From assembly GCA_029249345.1 (NCBI GenBank), contig JAQWHM010000016.1:1-64000 (forward strand): a stretch of DNA of 64,000 nt, read 5' to 3'. Origin of the DNA: UBA10348 sp002469915 (GTDB lineage: Bacteria > Bacteroidota > Rhodothermia > Rhodothermales > UBA10348). The translations under genes and the position numbers were made by a program. The notes beneath the pieces were generated by a model that did no database searches, was not told the origin of the DNA, and saw only the letters and a list, made by a program, of their open reading frames with translations. Within the stretch, counting starts at the first letter, position 1. Each line of letters begins with the position of its first letter. Positions 1 to 7,614 of this stretch are shown here, piece after piece.

Positions 1-79
1 CCCATTCCGAACAGAGAAGTTAAGCCCTGTAGCGCCGATGGTACTGCCGAAAGGTGGAAGAGTAGGTCGTTGCCAAGAT
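1..79 (+). rRNA. rrf: 5S ribosomal RNA, 3' part
   Basis: The first bases match the conserved 5S rRNA core (CCCATTCCGAACAGAGAAGT, then TTAAGCCC), followed by the G-rich helix and the AGTAGGTCGTTGCC segment that precedes the 3' end. The 5' third lies outside the window, so this is the tail of an rRNA operon read rightward. The exact 3' end is estimated at about 77-80. Confidence 0.93.
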
Positions 80-91
80 CTTTTTTTTTAG

Positions 92-128
92 AAAGGGTCC
101 TGATTCATTTGAATCAGGACCCTTTTTC
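92..128 (+). terminator. Intrinsic terminator after 5S rRNA
   Basis: A perfect 15-bp inverted repeat (92-106 with 111-125, loop ATTT) ends in a T-rich run. It lies 12 bases after the 5S gene and would end the rRNA operon. The A-rich left flank means it could also stop leftward transcription. Confidence 0.9.
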
Positions 129-317
129 TTGGTTATAACAATTCTGTAAAATCGATTGTGGAAGCGAGTCGTAAAGGTGTCTGCACCAGTAGATCGAATG
201 TTTGTATTTTCAAATCGTGATAGGCACTTTTACGAGCCGAATCTTTACTAAGAATCGGTTCTGCAATGCTTACTTTCCTGATTCAGTTGAACTTCAAAAC
301 GCACCCCAATAGGCAAA

Positions 318-2594
318 ATGTCTACCACCCTGTTGAACGAGCCTGAGATAACTATTGAGCTTGCCCGTGAACACGGTCTTACAGATGAAGAGTACGGCTG
401 GATACTAGACAAATTGGGTCGCACCCCGACTTTTGTAGAACTAGGTATCTACTCAGTAATGTGGAGTGAACATTGCTCCTACAAGAACTCAATTGTTGAG
501 TTAAAGAAATTGCCACGCGATGGCGATGTTATGCTGGTTGGTGCGGGCGAAGAAAATGCAGGTCTAGTAGATATCGGCGACGGTATGGCCGTTGCGTTTA
601 AAATAGAATCTCATAATCATCCCTCAGCCGTGGAGCCATACCAGGGTGCTGCCACCGGCGTAGGGGGGATTCAGCGGGACATCTTTACCATGGGTGCCCG
701 CCCAATTTGCTCTCTAAACTCATTGCGGTTTGGATCGCTAGAGAATCCAAGAGTCAGGTACCTGTTTGATGGTGTGGTAAGAGGTATTGGTGACTACGGT
801 AATTCATTTGGTGTCCCTACGGTAGGTGGTGAAGTCTATTTCGATCCCTCGTATGAAGGGAATCCGCTCGTTAACGCTATGAGCGTAGGAATTATGGAGG
901 CAGATCAAATGGCTTCTGCCATCGCGATCGGAGTCGGAAATCCTGTTTATATAGTGGGCTCCGCGACGGGTAGAGATGGTATACATGGAGCAACCTTTGC
1001 GTCTGAAGAGATTTCTGAAGCGAGTGAAGCAAAACGGCCTAGCGTTCAGGTTGGCGACCCATTCACTGAAAAGCTTCTACTGGAAGCCAGTCTCGAAGTG
1101 ATTAATAGTGGTGTGGTCGTCGGTATCCAGGATATGGGAGCTGCCGGGATTACTTGTTCGTCTTGTGAGATGAGTGAGAAGGGAGAATCCGGAATGATCT
1201 TGCACATTGATAAGGTCCCTATTCGGGAAGAAGGCATGACTCCGTACGAAATCATGCTTTCTGAGAGTCAAGAACGTATGCTCATCGTCTGTCAAAAAGG
1301 GAAAGAGGCTGAACTAGAAGCCATCTTTGACAAGTGGGATTTGCATGCAGTTGAAATTGGGCATGTTACGGACGACGGGCAAGTCAAAGTTCTATGGCAT
1401 GGTGAGCTGGTGGCTGACGTTCCTGCTGAGCATCTCGCTCTGGGAGGTGGAGCACCCGTTTATATCCGCGAGACGAAGCGTCCAGCCTATTTGGATGAAA
1501 CACGTGCTTTTGATCCTTCCAGCATTACAGATGTAAATGCGGAAACTGCTTCGGATGTGTTATTGAAGATTCTAGGATCGCCAAATATTGCTAGTAAGCG
1601 ATGGGTTTTTGAGCAGTACGATACCATGGTTCGTACCAATACAGTTGTAGGACCGGGGTCATCCGATGCGGCTGTAGTTCGATTAAAGGATTCGGAAAAA
1701 GGTCTAGCCGTTAAGACAGATTGTAACAGCAAGTACGTTTATCTCAACCCAAGAAAAGGTGCTCAAATCGCGGTAGCAGAAGCGGCGCGTAATGTTGTTT
1801 GTGCGGGTGGAAAACCTGTTGCGATTACTAACTGCCTGAATTTTGGTAACCCATATAAGCCTGAACAGTATTGGGTTTTTAAGGAAGCCGTAAGCGGTAT
1901 GGGAGAAGCCTGCCGGGCATTTAATACACCTGTGACGGGTGGGAATGTCTCGTTTTACAATGAGAACCCCGAAGGAGCGGTTTATCCTACACCAACGATT
2001 GGGATGCTGGGTGTAGTTGAGGATGTAAAGCAACATGCTACGACCTTTGAGTTCAAGCAAGAGGGTGACTTGGTACTTGAATTGAGTCCAGAGGCACAGC
2101 CACAATTGGGCATCGAAGCCTCTGAGTATCTTACCCGTATTCATGGCGTGACTGCTGGGGACGCTCCTTCATTTACAATGGAGGGCGAAATAGCCGTTCA
2201 GGAAGCTTGTTTATCACTGATACGGCTTGGATTGGTGCAAAGCGCTCACGACGTTTCAGATGGTGGGATGGCCGTCAGTCTTGCAGAAATGTGCCTAGCG
2301 TCTGATGGTTTGGGTGCAGATATAAACCTTGATGCCTCCAACGATCAACGCCTAGATTCAGCATTATTTAGTGAAGCTCAGTCGCGTATTATCTTGGCGG
2401 TTCGCCCAGAAAAATTTGAAAAAATTAGACAGTCTTTAGACGGATTTTCAGTTCAATTGAAGAAGCTGGGAGTTGTAGTAGGAGACGGGTTAACCATTGC
2501 AGTCGCAGGTGAGCCGGTCATCTCCGCATCATCTGCCGGAATGCATAAAGTGTACGAGAATGCTATTCCTGATCTTATGTCTAACTCATTGTAA
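318..2594 (+). CDS. purL: Phosphoribosylformylglycinamidine synthase subunit PurL
   Basis: This is the synthetase subunit of FGAM synthase, step four of purine synthesis: FGAR + glutamine + ATP gives FGAM. At 758 residues it is the small PurL form that works with separate PurQ and PurS, neither of which is in the window. Visible family motifs are WSEHCSYK (49-56), the ATP/substrate segment ESHNHPSAVEP (97-107) with the following GAATGVGGIQRDI, and two homologous AIRS-like halves, the second with TGGNVSFYNE. It is cytoplasmic. It stands alone after the rRNA operon, with about 190 bases upstream in which I see no clear regulator site. ATG 318 has no strong Shine-Dalgarno but gives the normal family N-terminus. 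Confidence 0.96.
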   Translation: MSTTLLNEPEITIELAREHGLTDEEYGWILDKLGRTPTFVELGIYSVMWSEHCSYKNSIVELKKLPRDGDVMLVGAGEENAGLVDIGDGMAVAFKIESHNHPSAVEPYQGAATGVGGIQRDIFTMGARPICSLNSLRFGSLENPRVRYLFDGVVRGIGDYGNSFGVPTVGGEVYFDPSYEGNPLVNAMSVGIMEADQMASAIAIGVGNPVYIVGSATGRDGIHGATFASEEISEASEAKRPSVQVGDPFTEKLLLEASLEVINSGVVVGIQDMGAAGITCSSCEMSEKGESGMILHIDKVPIREEGMTPYEIMLSESQERMLIVCQKGKEAELEAIFDKWDLHAVEIGHVTDDGQVKVLWHGELVADVPAEHLALGGGAPVYIRETKRPAYLDETRAFDPSSITDVNAETASDVLLKILGSPNIASKRWVFEQYDTMVRTNTVVGPGSSDAAVVRLKDSEKGLAVKTDCNSKYVYLNPRKGAQIAVAEAARNVVCAGGKPVAITNCLNFGNPYKPEQYWVFKEAVSGMGEACRAFNTPVTGGNVSFYNENPEGAVYPTPTIGMLGVVEDVKQHATTFEFKQEGDLVLELSPEAQPQLGIEASEYLTRIHGVTAGDAPSFTMEGEIAVQEACLSLIRLGLVQSAHDVSDGGMAVSLAEMCLASDGLGADINLDASNDQRLDSALFSEAQSRIILAVRPEKFEKIRQSLDGFSVQLKKLGVVVGDGLTIAVAGEPVISASSAGMHKVYENAIPDLMSNSL

Positions 2595-2632
2595 ATATTC
2601 GATATACGCATCGTGATAAGCCGTGTGATCAA

Positions 2633-2652
2633 GCTCTTGTAACATCAAGAGC
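2633..2652. other. Small hairpin between purL and trxA
   Basis: GCTCTTG and CAAGAGC form a 7-bp stem with a 6-base loop, 36 bases after the purL stop. No T-run follows, so it is at most a weak terminator or an mRNA end-protecting hairpin. Confidence 0.3.
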
Positions 2653-2721
2653 ATTCGTGATACCAAAGGCTCAACACGAGATACTTGTTAAAACAACTAA
2701 TTTTCGGAAAAAGGAAAAATC

Positions 2722-3066
2722 ATGTCACAGGATGCTAAATACGTCACATTGACGGATGCAAATTTTGCAGCGGAAGTACTTCAGTCAGATCTACCCGTTC
2801 TGGTTGATTTTTGGGCAACTTGGTGTGGCCCTTGCCGCATTATTGCCCCGACCATTGAACAGCTTGCTGCGGAATACGAAGGCAAAGCAGTGATTGGAAA
2901 AGTGGATGTAGATCATAATCCGCAGACCGCTATGAATTTTGGCGTTCGTTCCATTCCTACGCTCCTGTTCTTCAAGAATGGCCAGGTCGTGGATCAGCTT
3001 GTTGGAGCGGCACCAAAGAAAATGCTAGCCGGCAAACTTGATGGGTTTATCGCCGATCCTGCATAA
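2722..3066 (+). CDS. trxA: Thioredoxin
   Basis: A single thioredoxin fold of 114 residues, the usual length (about 105-110). The redox motif WCGPC is at 34-38, and the cis-proline loop appears in RSIPTLLFF. It reduces disulfides of cytoplasmic proteins and is recharged by thioredoxin reductase, encoded 41 bases downstream. AAGGA seven bases before ATG 2722 supports the start. The two genes are probably cotranscribed. They may also supply electrons to the methionine sulfoxide reductases at 54.5 kb. Confidence 0.96.
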   Translation: MSQDAKYVTLTDANFAAEVLQSDLPVLVDFWATWCGPCRIIAPTIEQLAAEYEGKAVIGKVDVDHNPQTAMNFGVRSIPTLLFFKNGQVVDQLVGAAPKKMLAGKLDGFIADPA

Positions 3067-3107
3067 GGTCGACGAAAAGAGTCTATCCAGCTTAATTTTT
3101 GAATACT

Positions 3108-4064
3108 ATGGAAGCGATCGATTTTTCAAGTGCTGACCACAGAAAAGTGGTAGTTGTTGGTACGGGACCAGCCGGGCTGACCGCCGCAATTTATTCTGCT
3201 CGGGCGAACTTGAAGCCTCTGGTGATTCAGGGGCCCGAACCGGGTGGGCAGCTTATTACGACGACGGATGTCGAGAACTATCCAGGGTTTCCCGAGGGAA
3301 TCATGGGTCCCGATATGATGCAGAAGTTCGAAGCTCAGGCTGAGCGATTCGGAGCTGAATTGCAATGGGGAATGGTGACTTCAGTCGATTTGAGTGAGCG
3401 ACCGTTCAAGTTAGTTGTCGACGAGGAAATGCCGATTCTTGCCGACACCGTTATTGTTTCCACCGGAGCATCTGCGATGTATCTGGGACTGGAAAATGAA
3501 GCTCGCTTGTTGGGACATGGCGTTTCTGCTTGCGCTACCTGTGACGGTGCTTTTTTCCGAGAGCAGGAAGTAGCCATCGTTGGCGGTGGTGATACAGCCA
3601 TGGAAGAGGCTCTGTTTTTGACTCGTTTCGCTTCTAAAGTGTATGTGATTCACAGAAGAGATGCGTTTAGAGCTTCAAAAATCATGGCCGGTCGAGTTCT
3701 CGAAAATGAGAAGATTGAGGTATTATGGAATACGGTCGTGGAAGATGTCTTGGGAGAGAAAGAGGTGGAGGGAATCATCTTAAAGGATTCGATCACCGGT
3801 GAAGGCAGAACGCTACCCGTTCAGGGATTATTCGTAGCGATCGGACACAAGCCCAACACAGAGATTTTTTCTGAGTACTTGGAAAGGGACGAAACCGGCT
3901 ATTTGATCACGAAACCGGACAGCACGTACACCAACATAGCTGGTGTGTTTGCCTGTGGAGATGCTCAGGACCATGTATATCGTCAGGCTATTACTGCGGC
4001 CGGTACGGGATGTATGGCTGCCATCGACGCTGAGCGTTGGTTGGCAGATCAGGAAGAAGGCTGA
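3108..4064 (+). CDS. trxB: Thioredoxin-disulfide reductase
   Basis: An FAD/NADPH flavoenzyme that reduces thioredoxin. It shows the N-terminal FAD-binding GTGPAG motif, the redox pair CATC (about 142-145), the NADPH-binding GGGDTAMEEA motif and the C-terminal FAD motif FACGDAQD. The 318 residues are normal for low-Mr TrxB. I place the start at ATG 3108; an in-frame TTG at 3099 would add three residues, and neither has a good ribosome site. It follows trxA closely and is convergent with the gene ending at 4066, only one base away. Its likely terminator lies inside that opposing gene. Confidence 0.96.
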   Translation: MEAIDFSSADHRKVVVVGTGPAGLTAAIYSARANLKPLVIQGPEPGGQLITTTDVENYPGFPEGIMGPDMMQKFEAQAERFGAELQWGMVTSVDLSERPFKLVVDEEMPILADTVIVSTGASAMYLGLENEARLLGHGVSACATCDGAFFREQEVAIVGGGDTAMEEALFLTRFASKVYVIHRRDAFRASKIMAGRVLENEKIEVLWNTVVEDVLGEKEVEGIILKDSITGEGRTLPVQGLFVAIGHKPNTEIFSEYLERDETGYLITKPDSTYTNIAGVFACGDAQDHVYRQAITAAGTGCMAAIDAERWLADQEEG

Positions 4065-4065
4065 T

Positions 4066-4434
4066 TTATTCTGACGGAAAGGAGGTGGCCCATTCGTGGA
4101 TATGAAGGGGTACGGTTCCACCGGTAGCCATTACCGCTTGATATAGCCAGAAGGCTCGCCGGACTCCGTCCGGCGAGCCTTCTTCTTTTAGTAAGTCTGC
4201 GAGCGCGACAGCAAGCCCCTCGTAGAAGTGATCTCCGCTACTGCACGTGGACAGTAGGCTTTCCTTGTCCATGGACAGAAAATCAGGGAGAGAGTGTCCA
4301 AATTGCTCATTTAGAGCGGTATCCAGCACGTGTCTCACTTCCTCAGGTTTATCGGAATTCCTCTTCAAGAGAACAATTGAAAGCACGTGAACCAGTTGAT
4401 GAATCTGGCGCATGATGTAGTCGCGCGTAAACAT
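4066..4434 (-). CDS. Small helical protein of unknown function, behind proline dehydrogenase
   Basis: A 122-residue protein with no signal peptide or membrane segment and a predicted mostly helical composition. Its N-terminus (MFTRDYIMRQIHQLVHVL) resembles a small group of uncharacterised helical proteins, possibly DUF6483; I cannot confirm this. The start is nine bases after the stop of the proline dehydrogenase gene, so the two are likely one operon. Its 3' half carries the strong hairpin that ends trxB on the other strand, which restricts its codons for the segment around GSPDGVRRAF. Function is unknown. Confidence 0.7.
   Translation of the reverse strand: MFTRDYIMRQIHQLVHVLSIVLLKRNSDKPEEVRHVLDTALNEQFGHSLPDFLSMDKESLLSTCSSGDHFYEGLAVALADLLKEEGSPDGVRRAFWLYQAVMATGGTVPLHIHEWATSFPSE
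4149..4189 (+). terminator. Intrinsic terminator of trxA-trxB
   Basis: A perfect 16-bp GC-rich inverted repeat (4149-4164 with 4168-4183, loop TCC) is followed on the + strand by TCTTTT. It starts 85 bases after the trxB stop and lies wholly inside the coding sequence of the convergent gene at 4066-4434. The T-tail is only on the + strand, so it points to trxB. Confidence 0.8.
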
Positions 4435-4443
4435 CAGCTAGTC

Positions 4444-5301
4444 TTATTTTTTAAACATGTTTTTGAGGATAAACCACACGTTTTCCTTTCGCTCACGAAG
4501 CCGACGCGAATAGTAGGGCAGCCACATGTCACCAAAGGGTACATAGACTCTGATACCATAACCTTCCTCGGCGATCGCCTTTTGGGTATCGGCTCGTATA
4601 CCGTAGAGCATTTGAAACTCAAACGTGTCGGGACTCACGTTATTCGTTTTGACGTAGGACCGTGTGGCATCTATCAGAATGTCATCATGCGTCGCAATGG
4701 CAGGGAATTTACCTTTGGTAATAAGCGTGTCCATGTGCTCAAGAAATTGCTCTCGAATTGTGGGCATATCCTGATAAGCTAACTTAGCAGGTTCTTTATA
4801 CGCCCCTTTGCAGAGTCTTACACGTGCTCCCAAAGCGCACACTCTTTCAATATCCTCAGCCGTTCTTTTGAGATAAGCCTGCAAAACGATTCCAACGTTT
4901 TCAGGATATTCGGGGTAGACCTTTTCGAGAATGCTGATTGTTGATTCCGTGACGTCTGTGCCTTCCATATCCAGGCGAACGAATGTCCCCGTTTCTTTAG
5001 CAACACGTAGCAACTCGTGGACGTTGTCTAGGCAAAAGGACTCGTCGATCTTTTGCCCGAGCATGGAGAGCTTAATAGATATATTCTTGTCTATGGCTCC
5101 GTCAGCTTCCTGCAGGTTGCGAACCAACTGGATGTACGAGTTTTTGGCGGCAGTGGCCAGCGTAGGATCGCTGATGTACTCTCCCAATAGGTCAAGTGTC
5201 GTTCGCAGTCCTTGACTACGAAGATCAGCTGCAACGGGAAGCGTAGCTTCAAGTGTTTCAGCAGCAACAAACTTGCTGGCTAGAAAAAAGGGGAGTTTCA
5301 T
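4444..5301 (-). CDS. Proline dehydrogenase (monofunctional)
   Basis: It oxidises proline to pyrroline-5-carboxylate with FAD, passing electrons to the quinone pool. Family motifs are RLCKGAYKEP, the ATHD turn, FEFQMLYGIR and the C-terminal VYVPFGDMWLPYYSRRLRER, which holds the substrate-binding arginines. At 285 residues it is a TIM-barrel-only enzyme, about 15-20 residues shorter at the N-terminus than many relatives; a TAA lies only two codons before ATG 5301, so no longer start exists. No P5C dehydrogenase gene is in the window. It is followed by the small helical gene. Confidence 0.93.
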   Translation of the reverse strand: MKLPFFLASKFVAAETLEATLPVAADLRSQGLRTTLDLLGEYISDPTLATAAKNSYIQLVRNLQEADGAIDKNISIKLSMLGQKIDESFCLDNVHELLRVAKETGTFVRLDMEGTDVTESTISILEKVYPEYPENVGIVLQAYLKRTAEDIERVCALGARVRLCKGAYKEPAKLAYQDMPTIREQFLEHMDTLITKGKFPAIATHDDILIDATRSYVKTNNVSPDTFEFQMLYGIRADTQKAIAEEGYGIRVYVPFGDMWLPYYSRRLRERKENVWFILKNMFKK

Positions 5302-5445
5302 GCTGATTTAGGAGGCCAAGATGCACAATTCAGGATTTCATTCGTCCCGTAGGTCCATGCTTAGCACATCCTCAGGAGAACTCAAGCTACAACAAGGAGG
5401 TGGGTCAATCAAAGGAGGTTTTGCCGTTTAGAACTGGTTTATTCC

Positions 5446-6582
5446 TTAATTCAAGACGTCAATTAGAGCATGATTTAGATCTGAAATCAAATCCTCTGCA
5501 TTCTCCAACCCGACTGAGATACGGAGAAGCGTGTCTGGAGTGGGCGAATCAGGGCCCTCGGCAGAAGCTCGGTGTTCAATAAGCGACTCTGTCCCACCCA
5601 AACTGGTTGCATTAGCAAACAGGGTAAGGCTTCTAGCTATGGTTACTGCTTGTTCAGCAGTACCATTAATTTCACACGAGAGCATTCCTCCAAACGCGCT
5701 CATCTGACGTGCTGCGATGGAGTGACCTGGATCGGACTTTAGGCCAGGGTAGTGAACCGTTCGGACACCTGGATGGGCTTCGAGAAAGAGGGCAACCGCT
5801 TGAGCCGATTTTGAATGCCGGTCCATGCGAACGCCCAGTGTTCGGATGCCCCTTAAGGCGAGCCAAGCGGAAAAAGGATCAAGAACAGCCCCCGCCTCGC
5901 GTTGGATATCGAGGCAGTACTCAGTGAGCGGGCCATCGTTGGCGAAAACGAGTGCACCTCCTAATACATCCGAATGACCTCCCAGATATTTAGTTACCGA
6001 ATGTAATACGATATCCGCTCCTAGCTCAATCGGCCGTGTGATCAGAGGAGTGCTCCATGTATTATCAACCACCACTTGTGCCCCAGCTGCATGGGCTTTT
6101 TCAGCAATTGCGCGAATGTCTACGATATTCAGTTGTGGATTGGAGGGCGTTTCGATCCAAACTAGCGCGGCAGGTTGGCTTAGGGCCTTTGCGACATCAT
6201 GTGCAGCCGTCATATCGATCGTTTCAACAATAAGTCCCCATTTAGCAAACTGTTTACCAGCCAGCTTGCGGACCCCGAAATAAATGTCATGGGGAAAAAG
6301 AACACGATCTCCTGGTTCCAGAGCTTGGAGTAACGCATTTGCAGCGGCCATTCCGGAGGCGAAGGCCATGCAACTGGAGCCGCCTTCTAGATCAGCCAAA
6401 ACATCTTCGAGTTTCGCACGAGTCGGATTCTCTAGTCTGGAATACACAAAGCCGCCCGAATATTCCCCGTCTGCGTCGCGCGCGTAGGTAGATGCTAGAT
6501 GGATGGGCGTTGCCAGCGCGCGCGTGCCCGAGTCAGGCTCGGTGCCCGCGCGCGCTAATTTGGTTTCAAGGCTTTTTTTCAT
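5446..6582 (-). CDS. Trans-sulfuration PLP enzyme (cystathionine gamma-synthase/beta-lyase type)
   Basis: A 378-residue member of the Cys/Met metabolism PLP family. The PLP lysine is K198 in SVTKYLGGHSD, the YSRLENPT motif is at about 47-54, and the C-terminal SLGGTESLIEHR is typical of cystathionine gamma-synthase-like enzymes. The specificity (gamma-synthase, gamma-lyase, beta-lyase or O-acylhomoserine sulfhydrylase) cannot be fixed from motifs. It belongs to methionine/cysteine metabolism, as do metK and ahcY further right. The first codons hold a GC-rich hairpin (6515-6556). It is divergent from the DciA-like gene, with a structured 327-base gap. Confidence 0.9.
   Translation of the reverse strand: MKKSLETKLARAGTEPDSGTRALATPIHLASTYARDADGEYSGGFVYSRLENPTRAKLEDVLADLEGGSSCMAFASGMAAANALLQALEPGDRVLFPHDIYFGVRKLAGKQFAKWGLIVETIDMTAAHDVAKALSQPAALVWIETPSNPQLNIVDIRAIAEKAHAAGAQVVVDNTWSTPLITRPIELGADIVLHSVTKYLGGHSDVLGGALVFANDGPLTEYCLDIQREAGAVLDPFSAWLALRGIRTLGVRMDRHSKSAQAVALFLEAHPGVRTVHYPGLKSDPGHSIAARQMSAFGGMLSCEINGTAEQAVTIARSLTLFANATSLGGTESLIEHRASAEGPDSPTPDTLLRISVGLENAEDLISDLNHALIDVLN
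6515..6556 (-). other. GC-rich hairpin in 5' coding region of the trans-sulfuration gene
   Basis: AGCGCGCGCG (6515-6524) pairs perfectly with 6547-6556, enclosing a second 5-bp stem CCGAG/CTCGG (6528-6532 with 6538-6542). In the leftward mRNA it sits about 27-68 bases after the start codon. It could slow early translation or simply reflect Ala/Arg codons. Confidence 0.5.
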
Positions 6583-6909
6583 CGGGAGATCATTTCAGGG
6601 TGGGCACTTTGGAGATCGCTAAGGGCACGAATATAGCCATGCGGTTTCATGTACCCCGCATTGTATGGTCAAATTGGAGGATTTCAACGTATAGTACGGC
6701 CCAACCGGGGACTCTGTAAAAAAAGCTAATGTTATGCTGTAACTATGGCACTCCCCGTGCCGTAGTGCACAATGCGTCTTCCGATGAGTGGTCTGGGGGG
6801 TGCTGGCAATGGGCAGTTCGCTGCTAATCGCCGGCGCCCCCTGACCATTTTATAGAGGTCCGTCTTTCTACTTGTGCCATTAATGACTGCTAATCAGTAG
6901 ATTGACATC
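6583..6909. other. 327-base divergent intergenic region, strongly structured
   Basis: No open reading frame here resembles a gene. The region must hold the promoters of the two divergent neighbours. It contains a 6-bp stem ATGCGG/CCGCAT (arms at 6639-6644 and 6656-6661), a 10-bp hairpin at 6742-6766 and a long rod-like hairpin at 6789-6847. I do not recognise a known riboswitch or RNA family. Confidence 0.6.
6742..6851 (+). ncRNA. Candidate structured RNA, two hairpins, unknown family
   Basis: Hairpin 1 has ACTATGGCAC (6742-6751) paired with 6757-6766 and loop TCCCC. Hairpin 2 (6789-6847) has a 5-bp TGGTC/GACCA base, a T-T mismatch, five G-C pairs, one bulged G, a 7-bp helix with two G-U pairs, a symmetric 4x4 internal loop (AATG/AATC), and a 5-bp helix capped by TTCG; TTTT follows at 6848-6851. 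The CCCC loop of hairpin 1 could pair with the G-run of hairpin 2. The T-run favours the + strand, but strand and transcription are not proven. It does not match tmRNA, SRP RNA, RNase P or 6S as I know them. Confidence 0.4.
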
Positions 6910-7203
6910 ATGAAGCGAACCTCCTCACCTCAAAAGCTTGGAGATGTACTCGGGCAACTGGTACGGTCCATGGGAATCGAAGGCCCACTGGCACGGGGGA
7001 CCGTCGTAGCTCGTTGGGAATCCATTTTAGGCGACTCTCTTCTCCAACACGTAGACAAGTCGTGGGTAAAGGGAAACAAGTTATTTGTTCGAGTTAAGTC
7101 CTCCGTTTGGCGGCAGGAACTTCATCTGCAGCGTGAGGAGTGGAGAACTCGATTGAACAAGGAAATGGGAGCGGAAATCGTTCAGGAAATCGTATTTCGC
7201 TAA
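6910..7203 (+). CDS. DUF721 / DciA-like protein
   Basis: A 97-residue basic protein with the DUF721 pattern: an N-terminal helix, then a KH-like core around ARWESILGDSLLQHVDKSWVKGNKLFVRVKSSVWRQEL. DciA proteins load or support the replicative helicase DnaB in bacteria lacking DnaC, and the short Bacteroidota-type versions are about this long. No recF or gyrB neighbour is present here, so the usual context is missing. It is convergent with the cupin gene (15 bases between stops). Confidence 0.8.
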   Translation: MKRTSSPQKLGDVLGQLVRSMGIEGPLARGTVVARWESILGDSLLQHVDKSWVKGNKLFVRVKSSVWRQELHLQREEWRTRLNKEMGAEIVQEIVFR

Positions 7204-7218
7204 AGCCTAAACGCGGTG

Positions 7219-7581
7219 TTATTCATCACGGTGAACCGTATCCGGCGAAAACGCAGGGAGACAAACGGCCACATAGGAAGCTCCTCCTGGAAAGGGCGTT
7301 GAATATCTTATCCATTCTCCTGGAGAACAGTGAATAGCTTGGCCTGCTCGCACTTCCATGACGGATTCTTTGGATTCCACTTGAAGACACCCGTCCAATA
7401 CCAAAGTGTACTCATCAAACGCCGGAGTTTGTCCGGGTTCGGTCCACCCCTGAGGGCTCGTCATTTTTGCAATCGAAAGTTCGCTCGTTCCTGAGTTCAC
7501 TGCTCCGAAAAATTCCTCAATTCTCTTTGTAGGAGTCCCGGGGGCTTCAATAATTGAAGGGTTTTGAAGATATCTTGGCAT
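7219..7581 (-). CDS. Cupin-domain protein
   Basis: A 120-residue single-domain cupin. The core DEYTLVLDGCLQVESKESVMEVRAGQAIHCSPGEWIRYSTP shows the two cupin motifs, but histidines of the first motif are replaced (ExYTLVLxG), so metal binding is uncertain. Small cupins of this kind are isomerases, sugar-binding or regulatory proteins; the substrate cannot be told. No signal peptide is seen. It is divergent from the GH5 gene, whose true start at 7615 lies 33 bases away, so the two share a promoter region and may be coregulated. Confidence 0.8.
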   Translation of the reverse strand: MPRYLQNPSIIEAPGTPTKRIEEFFGAVNSGTSELSIAKMTSPQGWTEPGQTPAFDEYTLVLDGCLQVESKESVMEVRAGQAIHCSPGEWIRYSTPFPGGASYVAVCLPAFSPDTVHRDE

Positions 7582-7614
7582 GAACTGATTTGAATGTCGA
7601 GGAAGGGTAAAACA

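Noticed and set aside
1704..2144. 146-codon open frame on the minus strand inside purL
   Set aside because: It lies wholly within the strongly supported purL, has no recognisable motif and an odd composition; it is a shadow frame.
7140..7337. Small + strand open frame overlapping the DciA-like and cupin genes
   Set aside because: It overlaps two supported genes and encodes a basic, low-information peptide.
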